Below are positions 1-6,247 of a DNA stretch of 9,164 bases, in pieces (the first letter of the stretch is position 1; each line of letters starts with the position of its first letter). The notes under the pieces are model-generated. The model ran no database searches and had not been told where the DNA came from. It worked only from the letters and a program-made list of their open reading frames with translations. The stretch lies in contig JAUNBY010000105.1 in NCBI GenBank assembly GCA_030526935.1, positions 1 to 9,164 on the forward strand. The letters run 5' to 3'. The DNA is from Clostridia bacterium (GTDB taxonomy: Bacteria; Bacillota; Clostridia; Christensenellales; Aristaeellaceae). A program made the position numbers and the translations under genes.

Positions 1-5
1 GCGTT

Positions 6-11
6 TGTCAA
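6..11 (-). promoter_or_regulatory. -35 hexamer of a leftward promoter, cut off by the window edge
   Basis: The minus strand carries a perfect TTGACA here. With a normal 17-nt spacer the -10 box would fall outside the window, so only half of the promoter is visible. It lies 7 nt downstream of the CIRCE element in the leftward direction, which fits a heat-shock promoter. The -10 box is needed to confirm it. Confidence 0.4.
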
Positions 12-18
12 CAGATTT

Positions 19-45
19 TTGGCACTCATCAAGCGAGAGTGCTAA
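19..45. promoter_or_regulatory. CIRCE element (HrcA operator)
   Basis: The sequence reads TTGGCACTC, nine bases, then GAGTGCTAA. This matches the CIRCE consensus (TTAGCACTC-N9-GAGTGCTAA) at all but one position. CIRCE is the operator of the heat-shock repressor HrcA and normally controls groES-groEL, hrcA-grpE-dnaK or small heat-shock genes. No rightward gene follows it. On the minus strand a consensus TTGACA (6-11) begins shortly after it, so it most likely controls a leftward gene that starts beyond position 1. The motif identity is seen directly; the target gene is inferred and cannot be named. Confidence 0.9.
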
Positions 46-140
46 CAATTAACACAGGCGTCATATTCAGTGCTCGCCGCGTCGCCGACAGCGGCCAACT
101 TTTTAGACGGCCTCGATTTTATGCAAATAAATGCCCGGAT

Positions 141-174
141 ATAAAAAATTGTCTGAAAACCTACGTTTTCAGAC
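141..174 (-). terminator. Rho-independent terminator of the tRNA-Lys gene
   Basis: Positions 151-160 and 165-174 form a perfect 10-bp inverted repeat (GTCTGAAAAC and GTTTTCAGAC) around a 4-nt loop. On the minus strand it is followed by AA and then six T residues (148-143). It starts 2 nt past the CCA end of the tRNA, so it ends leftward transcription of that gene. Confidence 0.88.
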
Positions 175-176
175 AA

Positions 177-252
177 TGGTACGCCATCAGGGACTCGAAC
201 CCTGGACACCCTGATTAAGAGTCAGGTGCTCTACCAACTGAGCTAATGGCGC
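177..252 (-). tRNA. tRNA-Lys, anticodon CTT
   Basis: The minus strand folds as a complete 76-nt cloverleaf. The acceptor arm begins GCGCCAT and pairs with ATGGCGT, giving a G-U pair at 1:72. The D arm contains AGCTCAGTTGGTAGAGC. The anticodon stem CCTGA/TCAGG encloses the loop CTCTTAA, which gives anticodon CTT for the Lys codon AAG. The T arm is CAGGG-TTCGAGT-CCCTG. The discriminator is A and the 3' CCA is encoded in the DNA (177-179). The gene has its own promoter and terminator and is transcribed away from the transporter operon. No intron or attachment-site duplication is seen. Confidence 0.97.
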
Positions 253-266
253 TCACAACAGGATAT

Positions 267-295
267 ATTTTAATACACCCCTCCTCGAAAGTCAA
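267..295 (-). promoter_or_regulatory. Promoter of tRNA-Lys (sigma-70 type)
   Basis: On the minus strand TTGACT (290-295) is separated by exactly 17 nt from TAAAAT (267-272), which lies 14 nt before the first base of the tRNA. Just upstream of the -35 box the minus strand has an A-rich tract (about 299-311), resembling the UP elements of strong stable-RNA promoters. Confidence 0.8.
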
Positions 296-552
296 TAGGT
301 TTTTTTAATTTTACACGCTTTATAGTATGACATTTTTCTTCACTTCAATATGTCCCATCTGTCATCGTTTTTACGTCATTTTACCGTTAGTTGTTAATTC
401 GCTTCAGCGCATACGGACTAAGTTGAGTCGCGCGAAACCGCCGCCGCGAAAACAAGGCTATCAGGATTCTAAAGAAGCCATGTCTAATCGATACTACATC
501 TGAAGACGCTTGAAGCGCGGGTATTTTCCGATTCACAATTGAAGCTCATCAA

Positions 553-570
553 TGCGATATGAATATTGCA
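553..570. repeat. Imperfect inverted repeat upstream of the operon promoter
   Basis: The arms TGCGATAT and ATATTGCA are separated by 2 nt and match at 7 of 8 positions. The symmetry is what a dimeric regulator would recognise, and the site lies roughly 60 nt upstream of the -35 box, a usual place for an activator. No known consensus is matched, so the role is a guess. Confidence 0.3.
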
Positions 571-586
571 CATTTTTACATCACGT

Positions 587-602
587 ATATTATTTATAAT
601 AT
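587..602. repeat. AT-only inverted repeat upstream of the operon promoter
   Basis: The arms ATATTAT and ATAATAT are perfect complements around a 2-nt centre. The repeat lies about 20 nt upstream of the -35 box. It could be a regulator site or an AT-rich, bent UP-like region. AT-rich DNA produces such symmetry by chance fairly often. Confidence 0.3.
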
Positions 603-622
603 CCGATAATCATTCTGAAGCC

Positions 623-651
623 TTGTATTATCGATAATAATATGCTATAAT
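623..651 (+). promoter_or_regulatory. Main operon promoter with extended -10
   Basis: TTGTAT (623-628) and a perfect TATAAT (646-651) are separated by 17 nt, and TGC directly before the -10 box makes it an extended -10 promoter. Transcription would start near 658, giving a leader of only about 34 nt before the ATG at 692, too short for a riboswitch or attenuator. Control is therefore expected at initiation. Confidence 0.85.
626..639. promoter_or_regulatory. Candidate LacI-family operator (14-bp perfect palindrome)
   Basis: TATTATCGATAATA is a perfect palindrome lying between the -35 and -10 boxes, where a bound repressor would block RNA polymerase. A central CG step is typical of LacI-family operators, whose hinge-helix leucine intercalates there. 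The operon encodes such a regulator at 5249-6247. A second CGATAAT half-site occurs at 604-610. The palindrome is seen directly; the pairing with the regulator is inferred. Confidence 0.6.
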
Positions 652-691
652 CGGCATACGCGAACCCCATAAAAAAAGGAGGACTTTTCTA

Positions 692-1603
692 ATGAAGAAG
701 ATTCTATCCCTGGTACTGGTTCTGATGATGGCCGCTATCCCCGTATGCGCCGGCGCGCTCACCATCGGCTACAGCACAAAGACCATCACCAACGACGCTT
801 TCCAGTTGAGCCTGTATGACGCGGTCAAGGCCGCGGTAGAGGCGAACGGCGACGAGTTCATGGGCGTTCTCGCCGAGTCTCAGACCGCCGTGGCCACCCA
901 GGTCAATCAGATCGAAGACCTCATAAACATGGGCGTTGACGGCCTCATAATCAACCCCATGGATTCCAACGCCTGCATTCAGGTGCTCGAGAAGGCCAAG
1001 GAAGCCGGAATCCCCGTGGTTCTCGTCGATCAGGGCGTCGAGGCCGGTCACGAGGATCTGTATGTAACGTTCATCTCCACCGATAACTTCGCCGGCGGAC
1101 AGTCCGCGGGCGAGCGCATGGCGGCGGAACTTGGCGGAAGCGGCAACGTCATAATCGTTCGCGGCGCCAATGGCTCTCAGGCGGGCGACGACCGCGCCGA
1201 CGGCTTCAAGGCCGGAATCGAGGGAACGGGTCTGGCGCTCATCAACGAGCAGGCCGGCGACTGGGTAGTCGATAAGGCCATGCAGGTCACGGAGAACATG
1301 ATTCAGGCCAACCCCGACATTCAGGGCATATTCTGCTGCTCCGACAACATGCTCCCCGGCATTTTGCAGGCCCTTCGCAATAACGACATCGAAGGCGTGA
1401 CCATAATCTCCTTCGACGGCTCTCAGGCCGGCATCGACATGATAAAGGACGGAAGCGTTCTCGGAACCGTAGCCCAGTTCCCCGACAAGATAGGCGCGTG
1501 GGGCGTCGAGTACCTGATGAAGGCCATCAACGGCGAAGCCGAAGGCGTCGAATCCTTCATAGACGCCGGAACCCAGATCTTCGACATTACGAACGTGGAA
1601 TAA
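692..1603 (+). CDS. Sugar ABC transporter substrate-binding protein (RbsB-like, CUT2 family)
   Basis: This is the extracytoplasmic receptor that binds the solute and delivers it to the two permeases encoded downstream. It has 303 aa, the usual size for ribose-type binding proteins. A signal peptide covers residues 1-20 or 1-22 (positive N-end, hydrophobic core, VCA/AGA cleavage site). The Cys at 19 is preceded by Val, so there is no proper lipobox and the protein is probably not lipid-anchored. By eye against E. coli RbsB, the sugar-contact positions Asn34, Phe37, Asn88, Asp113, Arg168, Asp242 and Gln262 are kept. Three others differ (Ala36, Gln114, Ser217), so the ligand is probably not ribose. 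AAAGGAGG (675-682), 9 nt before the ATG, supports the start. ATC appears more common than ATA here, unlike downstream genes, which fits high expression. Family is confident; substrate is unknown. Confidence 0.93.
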   Translation: MKKILSLVLVLMMAAIPVCAGALTIGYSTKTITNDAFQLSLYDAVKAAVEANGDEFMGVLAESQTAVATQVNQIEDLINMGVDGLIINPMDSNACIQVLEKAKEAGIPVVLVDQGVEAGHEDLYVTFISTDNFAGGQSAGERMAAELGGSGNVIIVRGANGSQAGDDRADGFKAGIEGTGLALINEQAGDWVVDKAMQVTENMIQANPDIQGIFCCSDNMLPGILQALRNNDIEGVTIISFDGSQAGIDMIKDGSVLGTVAQFPDKIGAWGVEYLMKAINGEAEGVESFIDAGTQIFDITNVE

Positions 1604-1614
1604 GGCACATCACT

Positions 1615-1640
1615 ATTGGAGGGGGCTTGCCCCCTCCAAT
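1615..1640 (+). other. Intercistronic perfect hairpin
   Basis: This 26-nt perfect palindrome has arms ATTGGAGGGGGC and GCCCCCTCCAAT, forming at least 11 bp of very stable stem around a small loop. It begins 12 nt after the binding-protein stop codon. No T-run follows, so it is probably not a full terminator. Hairpins here in ABC operons commonly protect the 3' end of the binding-protein mRNA, so that protein is made in excess over the membrane parts. That role is inferred. Confidence 0.75.
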
Positions 1641-1647
1641 TACGACC

Positions 1648-1652
1648 GGAGG
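1648..1652 (+). promoter_or_regulatory. Ribosome binding site that decides the start of permease 1
   Basis: GGAGG lies 7 nt before the ATG at 1660 but only 1 nt before the in-frame ATG at 1654. The second ATG (1660) is therefore the likely start. Confidence 0.7.
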
Positions 1653-1659
1653 AATGCCC

Positions 1660-2646
1660 ATGCAATTCATTAAAAAAAACGCTCGCGTTTTGAAAATCGC
1701 GCTTGGCGTCGCGGTTTTTTTAGCTCTTGGGTCGTTGGTTCCAAACTTTTTGCAGCCCGCTAACCTGTTAAACGTCGTAAGGCAGTGCTCGATAATCGCC
1801 ATTTGCGCCGTGGGCGTCACGCAGGTGCTCGTCATAACGGGCATTGATTTGTCGGTTGGCGGAAACGTCACATTTTGCGGCATGACGGCGGGACTGCTCC
1901 TCAACATGGGCGCGCCCGTGTGGATAGCGATAATCGCGGCGCTCGTCATAGGAGCCGTCATAGGCCTTATATCCGGAACGCTCAACGCCTACCTCGAGGT
2001 TCCGGCCTTCGTCGCGACCCTCGTAATCGGGCAGATAACTCAGGGCGCGGCGTACCTTTTTAACAACGGCCGCTCCTTCGGCGGTTTCCCCGACGCCTAC
2101 GTATTTATCGGAAACGGCTCGTTTCTGGGCGTTCCGATTTCTGACTATATAATGGTCGCCTTTGTCGTCGCGGGCATTATAATAACCACCAAATTGCCCA
2201 TAGGCACGCGCATATACGGGCTTGGCGGCAACGAGCAGGTGCTTAAAAACGCCGGAATAAATACCGCTAAGATAAAGCTGTTCGTATTTTCATTTTCGGG
2301 ATTCTGCGCGGCGGCGGCGGGCGTGCTTCTGGCCTCGCAGCTTGACACCGCGCACCCCACGCAGGGAGAGCCTTATCAGCTCGACGCCATAGCCGCCTGC
2401 ATAATCGGCGGAGTGAGCGTATCCGGAGGCGAGGGAAAGGTATTCATGTCAATGGTCGGAGCGCTCATAATCGGCTCCGTTCGCAATATACTCAACCTTT
2501 TAAGCGTTCATTCGTTCTATCAGAATATACTCGTCGGCGCCATAATCATAACCGTCGTGGCTATTTCAATGCTCAGCCGGGCGCGCCGTCAACAGAAAAC
2601 CGCGCAATTCGCAGCCGCCGATTCACTCGACCGGCTGATGCCATAG
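1660..2646 (+). CDS. Sugar ABC transporter permease 1 (RbsC-like)
   Basis: This inner-membrane subunit of a CUT2 sugar importer has 328 aa, a normal size for RbsC-type permeases. It is hydrophobic throughout, with clear membrane segments near residues 11-29, 42-61, 88-108, 162-178, 206-226, 262-280 and 288-304. Family signatures are TGIDLSVGG (60-68), the cytoplasmic loop GGNEQVLKNAGIN (189-201) that docks with the ATPase, and GGVSVSGGEGK (250-260). The open frame extends upstream of 1660, but that part overlaps the binding-protein gene in another frame and is not translated. The stop lies 16 nt before permease 2. Because two different permeases are encoded, the pore is probably a heterodimer, as in the YtfT/YjfF galactofuranose importer. 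Substrate unknown. Confidence 0.93.
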   Translation: MQFIKKNARVLKIALGVAVFLALGSLVPNFLQPANLLNVVRQCSIIAICAVGVTQVLVITGIDLSVGGNVTFCGMTAGLLLNMGAPVWIAIIAALVIGAVIGLISGTLNAYLEVPAFVATLVIGQITQGAAYLFNNGRSFGGFPDAYVFIGNGSFLGVPISDYIMVAFVVAGIIITTKLPIGTRIYGLGGNEQVLKNAGINTAKIKLFVFSFSGFCAAAAGVLLASQLDTAHPTQGEPYQLDAIAACIIGGVSVSGGEGKVFMSMVGALIIGSVRNILNLLSVHSFYQNILVGAIIITVVAISMLSRARRQQKTAQFAAADSLDRLMP

Positions 2647-2662
2647 AAGGGAGGCCGCCATA

Positions 2663-3703
2663 ATGCAGTTGAGCGCAAGAAAGCCCGGCGGCGTCAGGCA
2701 AAGCGCCTTTAAGCGATTCGCCAGGGAACACGGAAGCGTACTCATGTTCGCGGTGCTTTTCATAATCGCGGCTGTTTTCGTTCCAAATTTTTTCACGGTA
2801 AGAAATATATTCACGGTCATAAAGCAGGCGGCGGTTCCGCTGGTGGCGTGTATGGGGCTTATGCTCATACTCACCACCGGAGGTATAGACCTGTCGCTCG
2901 GATACACCCTGGGCCTTTGTTCGGTGCTCCTCGGAATGATGACCAAGCGCTACGGCATTCCCGCCATCGCGGCGATACCCGTGACGCTTTTGATTGGCAC
3001 GTCCGTAGGGCTGCTTAACGGGCTGATCGTTCAGTACCTGAAAGTTCCGCCCTTTATAGCGACCCTCGGAAGCGGCTACGTGCTTTTCGGCATAGCGCAG
3101 ATATTCGGCAAGGGCGACGCCTTTTATCAGCTGCCCAAAGACCTCATAGACTTCGGAACCGTGAGGCCGCTGTCGGGCATATACGCGACGCTTCCCGAAC
3201 ACATACAGTCAAACGACTTCGTCAATCAGCTTTCAAGGCTTCCCAATTACGTGTTCATAGCCATCGCCGTGGCCATAATCGCGTTCATATTGAGGCATAA
3301 GACGACCTACGGACGCAGCCTGTCCGCCTTCGGATTCAACCGCGCGACGGCCCGGCTTTCGGGCATAAACACCGCGAAACTGCACGTGGCGACGTATATG
3401 ATAAGTTCGACCCTGGTGGCGCTCGCGTCGGTACTGCTGACCATACGCGTCGATTGCGCCCAGTCCAATCTCGGGGGCAGCAATTACACCTTCGAGATAG
3501 TCACCGCCGCCGTCGTGGGCGGAACCAGTCTGGCAGGCGGCGTGTCCAGCGTCGTAAACTGCGTCTTCGGCGTTCTCGTGACCATGATGCTTTCAAACTC
3601 GATAAACCTCATGGCCGTCAATATCTACCTTTACCAGCCCGCGATGGGCGTTATAATACTTCTTGCGATAATCGCAGAGGTCTATAAAAACCGCAAGCTA
3701 TAG
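2663..3703 (+). CDS. Sugar ABC transporter permease 2 (RbsC-like)
   Basis: This is the second, different inner-membrane permease of the same importer (346 aa). It carries the CUT2 signatures TTGGIDLSLG (71-80), GFNRATARLSGIN (224-236) and VVGGTSLAGG (284-293). Hydrophobic segments are seen near residues 25-42, 58-72, 100-120, 132-147, 197-210, 244-262, 297-312 and 325-340. A long polar stretch (about 150-195) sits mid-protein and is absent from permease 1; it is probably an external loop facing the binding protein. GGGAGG (2649-2654), 8 nt before the ATG, supports the start. A basic N-tail precedes the first membrane helix. It follows permease 1 by 16 nt and precedes the ATPase by 16 nt. Family is confident; substrate unknown. 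Confidence 0.93.
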   Translation: MQLSARKPGGVRQSAFKRFAREHGSVLMFAVLFIIAAVFVPNFFTVRNIFTVIKQAAVPLVACMGLMLILTTGGIDLSLGYTLGLCSVLLGMMTKRYGIPAIAAIPVTLLIGTSVGLLNGLIVQYLKVPPFIATLGSGYVLFGIAQIFGKGDAFYQLPKDLIDFGTVRPLSGIYATLPEHIQSNDFVNQLSRLPNYVFIAIAVAIIAFILRHKTTYGRSLSAFGFNRATARLSGINTAKLHVATYMISSTLVALASVLLTIRVDCAQSNLGGSNYTFEIVTAAVVGGTSLAGGVSSVVNCVFGVLVTMMLSNSINLMAVNIYLYQPAMGVIILLAIIAEVYKNRKL

Positions 3704-3719
3704 AAAGGAGGGCATATCC

Positions 3720-5252
3720 GTGCAAACAATTCTTGAAATGCGGGGCATAACCAAATACATATTCGACAGCTACGGCATCGCCCTTCGAAACACCACCGTC
3801 AAGATACTCGACAGGGTGAATTTCGACCTGAGAAAAGGCGAGGTTCACATACTCGTAGGCGAAAACGGCGCGGGCAAATCGACGCTTATGAAGGTGCTGG
3901 GCGGCATAATACCTCCCGACGAGGGGGAGATGCTTTTGGACGGCGCGAACATACGTCCTAGAAACGCGCGCGAGGCGCAAAATCTCGGCATTGGCTTCAT
4001 ACATCAGGAGCTGAACCTTTGCGGCAACCTCTCGGTGTGCGACAATATATACATGGGGCGCGAGATAAAAAAGGGCGTGTTCCGGGATAAAAAGGCCATG
4101 CTCGAAAAGTCGAGGGCGCTTTTGACGCAACTGGGAATAGACATATCCCCCTCTACGCTCGTTCGCGACCTGTCGACGGCGCAGCAGCAGATCGTCGAGA
4201 TAGCGAAGGTTCTGTCCTACGACTGCCGTGTCATAATAATGGACGAGCCTACGTCGTCGCTTACCAAAAAGGAGATCGACATACTGTTCAGGCTCATACA
4301 CAGGCTCAAGGCCGATGGGGTTTCTATAATCTACATATCCCACCGCCTCGAGGAATTCGACATAATCGGCGACAGGCTGAGCGTACTTCGCGACGGAGCC
4401 TATATAGGAACCCTCGAGCGCGAGGAATTTTCGGTGGACAAAATCGTAAGGATGATGGTGGGACGCCAGCTTGGGCAGATGTATCAGAACACGCACGTTC
4501 CGGGGAAGCAAACGGTTCTCGAGGTCAAAGACCTTCGCCTCGAGGCGCACACCTCCCCCATCTCCATAAACGTCAAGGCGGGCGAGATCGTTGGCATGGG
4601 CGGCCTCGTGGGAGCGGGCAGGACGGAACTTGCCAAGTCGATAATAGGCTATCGCAAGAGCTTCGGGGGCGAGATAACGTATCTGGGAAAGGCCGTTCAC
4701 CATCCCGACCCCGCAAGCCTCATAAAAGACGGCCTCATTTACCTCACGGAAGACCGCAAGACGGAAGGGCTCATACTCGATATGGGCATAGACGAGAACC
4801 TTACGCTTGCGTCGTTAAAGCTGTTGTATAAGAGGTTTTTCATGTTCGGCGGCGCGGAGGACGAGCTTGCCCGCGACATGGTTAAAAAGCTCAATATCGT
4901 CTGCAATTCCTATAATCAGAAGGCCAGAACCCTCTCAGGCGGCAATCAGCAGAAGGTAGTTCTTGGCAAATGCCTCGCGGCGAAGCCCCAAATGCTCATA
5001 CTCGACGAACCTACGAGGGGAATCGACGTGGGCGCCAAGACCGAAATATACCATATGATGGACGAGATAGCCAAGTCCGGCGTCGCGATAATGATGATCT
5101 CATCGGACATGCCGGAGCTTATAGGGATGTCGGACAGGATATACGTAATGCGCGACGGAGCCGTCGCCGCCGAAATAACCGAGCGCGAGCGGATGACGCA
5201 GGAGATAATACTCGAATATACGATAAAATCCCGCAAAGAGGAAGCGCGATGA
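3720..5252 (+). CDS. Sugar ABC transporter ATP-binding protein with two ABC domains (RbsA/MglA-like)
   Basis: This peripheral ATPase powers the importer (510 aa, a normal size). Domain 1 has Walker A GENGAGKST (47-55), a signature-like LSTAQQQ (151-157) and Walker B IIMDEPTS (172-179). Domain 2 has a degenerate Walker A, GLVGAGRTEL (295-304) without the usual Lys-Ser/Thr, then a full signature LSGGNQQK (405-412) and Walker B LILDEPT (426-432). This asymmetry is normal for CUT2 ATPases. The N-terminus between the first strand and Walker A (residues 13-30) is about 10 residues longer than in typical RbsA. The start is GTG, chosen because AAAGGAGG (3704-3711) lies 8 nt before it; an in-frame ATG at 3738 is less well placed. 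The stop overlaps the start of the regulator gene by 4 nt (ATGA). Confidence 0.94.
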   Translation: MQTILEMRGITKYIFDSYGIALRNTTVKILDRVNFDLRKGEVHILVGENGAGKSTLMKVLGGIIPPDEGEMLLDGANIRPRNAREAQNLGIGFIHQELNLCGNLSVCDNIYMGREIKKGVFRDKKAMLEKSRALLTQLGIDISPSTLVRDLSTAQQQIVEIAKVLSYDCRVIIMDEPTSSLTKKEIDILFRLIHRLKADGVSIIYISHRLEEFDIIGDRLSVLRDGAYIGTLEREEFSVDKIVRMMVGRQLGQMYQNTHVPGKQTVLEVKDLRLEAHTSPISINVKAGEIVGMGGLVGAGRTELAKSIIGYRKSFGGEITYLGKAVHHPDPASLIKDGLIYLTEDRKTEGLILDMGIDENLTLASLKLLYKRFFMFGGAEDELARDMVKKLNIVCNSYNQKARTLSGGNQQKVVLGKCLAAKPQMLILDEPTRGIDVGAKTEIYHMMDEIAKSGVAIMMISSDMPELIGMSDRIYVMRDGAVAAEITERERMTQEIILEYTIKSRKEEAR

Positions 5253-6247
5253 AAAAGGACGCGCCGACGCTCAAAACCGTGGCTCAACTGACGGGCTTTA
5301 CGACCAACACGGTATCTCTCGCGCTTCGGGATTCGCCCCGCGTGGCCAAACAGACGAAGGAGAAGATAATAGCCATCGCCCAACAGGTAGGATACGTGCA
5401 AAACGCCATCGCGGGTTCGCTGCGCTCGGGCAGGACGAACACCTGCGCCCTTGTGATGGGCGATATTGCCAACCCACTTTTCGCGATAAAGATAAAGGCC
5501 ATGGAGCGCGAATTTCGAAAGCTGGGCTATCAGATAATGATATTCAACACCGACGAGGACGCTAAACAGGAGCTCGACGCGGTATATACCGCCATAAGCC
5601 GCAAGGCAGACGGCATAGTCCTCTGCCCCTGCCAGAAGGACGAGGACGCGCTGAACCTCATAAGGCAGTATGATATGCCATGCGTTTTGAGCGGGCGATA
5701 TACCGAGCCGCAACTTGAGGACGCCGTCATATGGGACGACAGAAAGGGCGGCTATCTCGCGGCGAAACACCTGATATCTCGAGGCTGCAGGAAGATCGCG
5801 TGGCTTGGCGTAACGCAGAGGATTTCCAGCGCCAGAGACAGAAAACTCGGCTATCTCGAGGCGCTTGGCGAGGCGGGCATAGCTCCCGATCCCGAATGGG
5901 TGGTCGAGACCTCCCCCATAGCCGGGGATATAGAGGACATGGTGATGAAGCTCATGGCTTCTGGCGTGGACGGCATATGCGCCTTCAGCGATCTCATCGC
6001 GTGGGAGATAATATGCTGCCTCGAAAAAAAGGGGATAAAGGTTCCGCAAAGCGTCAGGCTTACGGGATTTGACGACGCGCAGAAATACATGCACATACCA
6101 TACAGGCTCACCTCCATTTCAGCCGACGTGAACGCCGAGGCCGTGGAGGTCGCGAGGCTGTTGTCATTGCGCATGAGCCAGCGCGACAGGCCCATATCCA
6201 TATGCCGCATGGATACCTCCCTTATGGAAGGAGCGAGCAGCCTGTGA
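5249..6247 (+). CDS. LacI-family transcriptional regulator
   Basis: This cytoplasmic DNA-binding sensor has 332 aa, a typical length for the family. The N-terminal helix-turn-helix covers about residues 7-27 (TLKTVAQLTG, then TTNTVSLAL). A hinge helix follows around 52-63 (NAIAGSLRSGRT), with the minor-groove Leu at 58. The rest is a periplasmic-binding-protein-like effector domain (about 64-330), including ALVMGDIANPLF and LTGFDDAQ. It starts at ATG 5249 in a 4-nt overlap with the ATPase gene, after an AAAGAGG-type ribosome site. The open frame continues upstream but there overlaps ATPase coding sequence. It lies inside the operon it probably controls, via the palindrome at 626-639, which implies self-regulation. 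The ligand is presumably the imported solute or a derivative; that is inferred from context. Confidence 0.93.
   Translation: MKKDAPTLKTVAQLTGFTTNTVSLALRDSPRVAKQTKEKIIAIAQQVGYVQNAIAGSLRSGRTNTCALVMGDIANPLFAIKIKAMEREFRKLGYQIMIFNTDEDAKQELDAVYTAISRKADGIVLCPCQKDEDALNLIRQYDMPCVLSGRYTEPQLEDAVIWDDRKGGYLAAKHLISRGCRKIAWLGVTQRISSARDRKLGYLEALGEAGIAPDPEWVVETSPIAGDIEDMVMKLMASGVDGICAFSDLIAWEIICCLEKKGIKVPQSVRLTGFDDAQKYMHIPYRLTSISADVNAEAVEVARLLSLRMSQRDRPISICRMDTSLMEGASSL
6226..6233 (+). promoter_or_regulatory. Ribosome binding site that decides the start of the activase
   Basis: GGAAGGAG ends 10 nt before the GTG at 6244. It lies downstream of the alternative ATG at 6202 and therefore favours the GTG. That start also gives the N-terminus usual in this family. 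Confidence 0.65.

Larger units (their letters stand above)
296..622. other. Divergent intergenic region without a convincing gene
   Basis: This stretch separates the leftward tRNA promoter from the rightward operon promoter. The only notable open frame is 58 codons (327-503), which has no ribosome binding site and no recognisable family, so it is not called. From about 540 the DNA becomes AT-rich and contains two inverted repeats (553-570 and 587-602), annotated separately. No RNA gene, riboswitch or mobile-element end is visible. Confidence 0.6.

Noticed and set aside
327..503. 58-codon rightward open frame with a CxxC near its start
   Set aside because: No ribosome binding site precedes the ATG, the composition is unlike the neighbouring genes, and no family is recognisable. 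It is best explained as chance.
652..691. Riboswitch or attenuator in the operon leader
   Set aside because: The predicted leader is only about 34 nt and has no hairpin, so there is no room for one.
1498..1659. Upstream extension of the permease 1 frame
   Set aside because: It overlaps the binding-protein gene in another frame, reads as Arg-rich non-membrane sequence, and the GGAGG site supports ATG 1660.
3651..4703. 350-codon minus-strand open frame opposite the ATPase gene
   Set aside because: It is an antisense shadow of a gene with full Walker and signature motifs, and its translation shows no domain pattern.
4946..6094. 382-codon minus-strand open frame spanning the end of the ATPase gene and most of the regulator gene
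   Set aside because: It runs antisense across two well-supported genes and has no motif support.
6202..6243. Upstream ATG start for the activase (14 extra residues)
   Set aside because: The extra residues resemble nothing in the family and lie within the regulator gene. The GTG at 6244 has a good ribosome site and the usual N-terminus.
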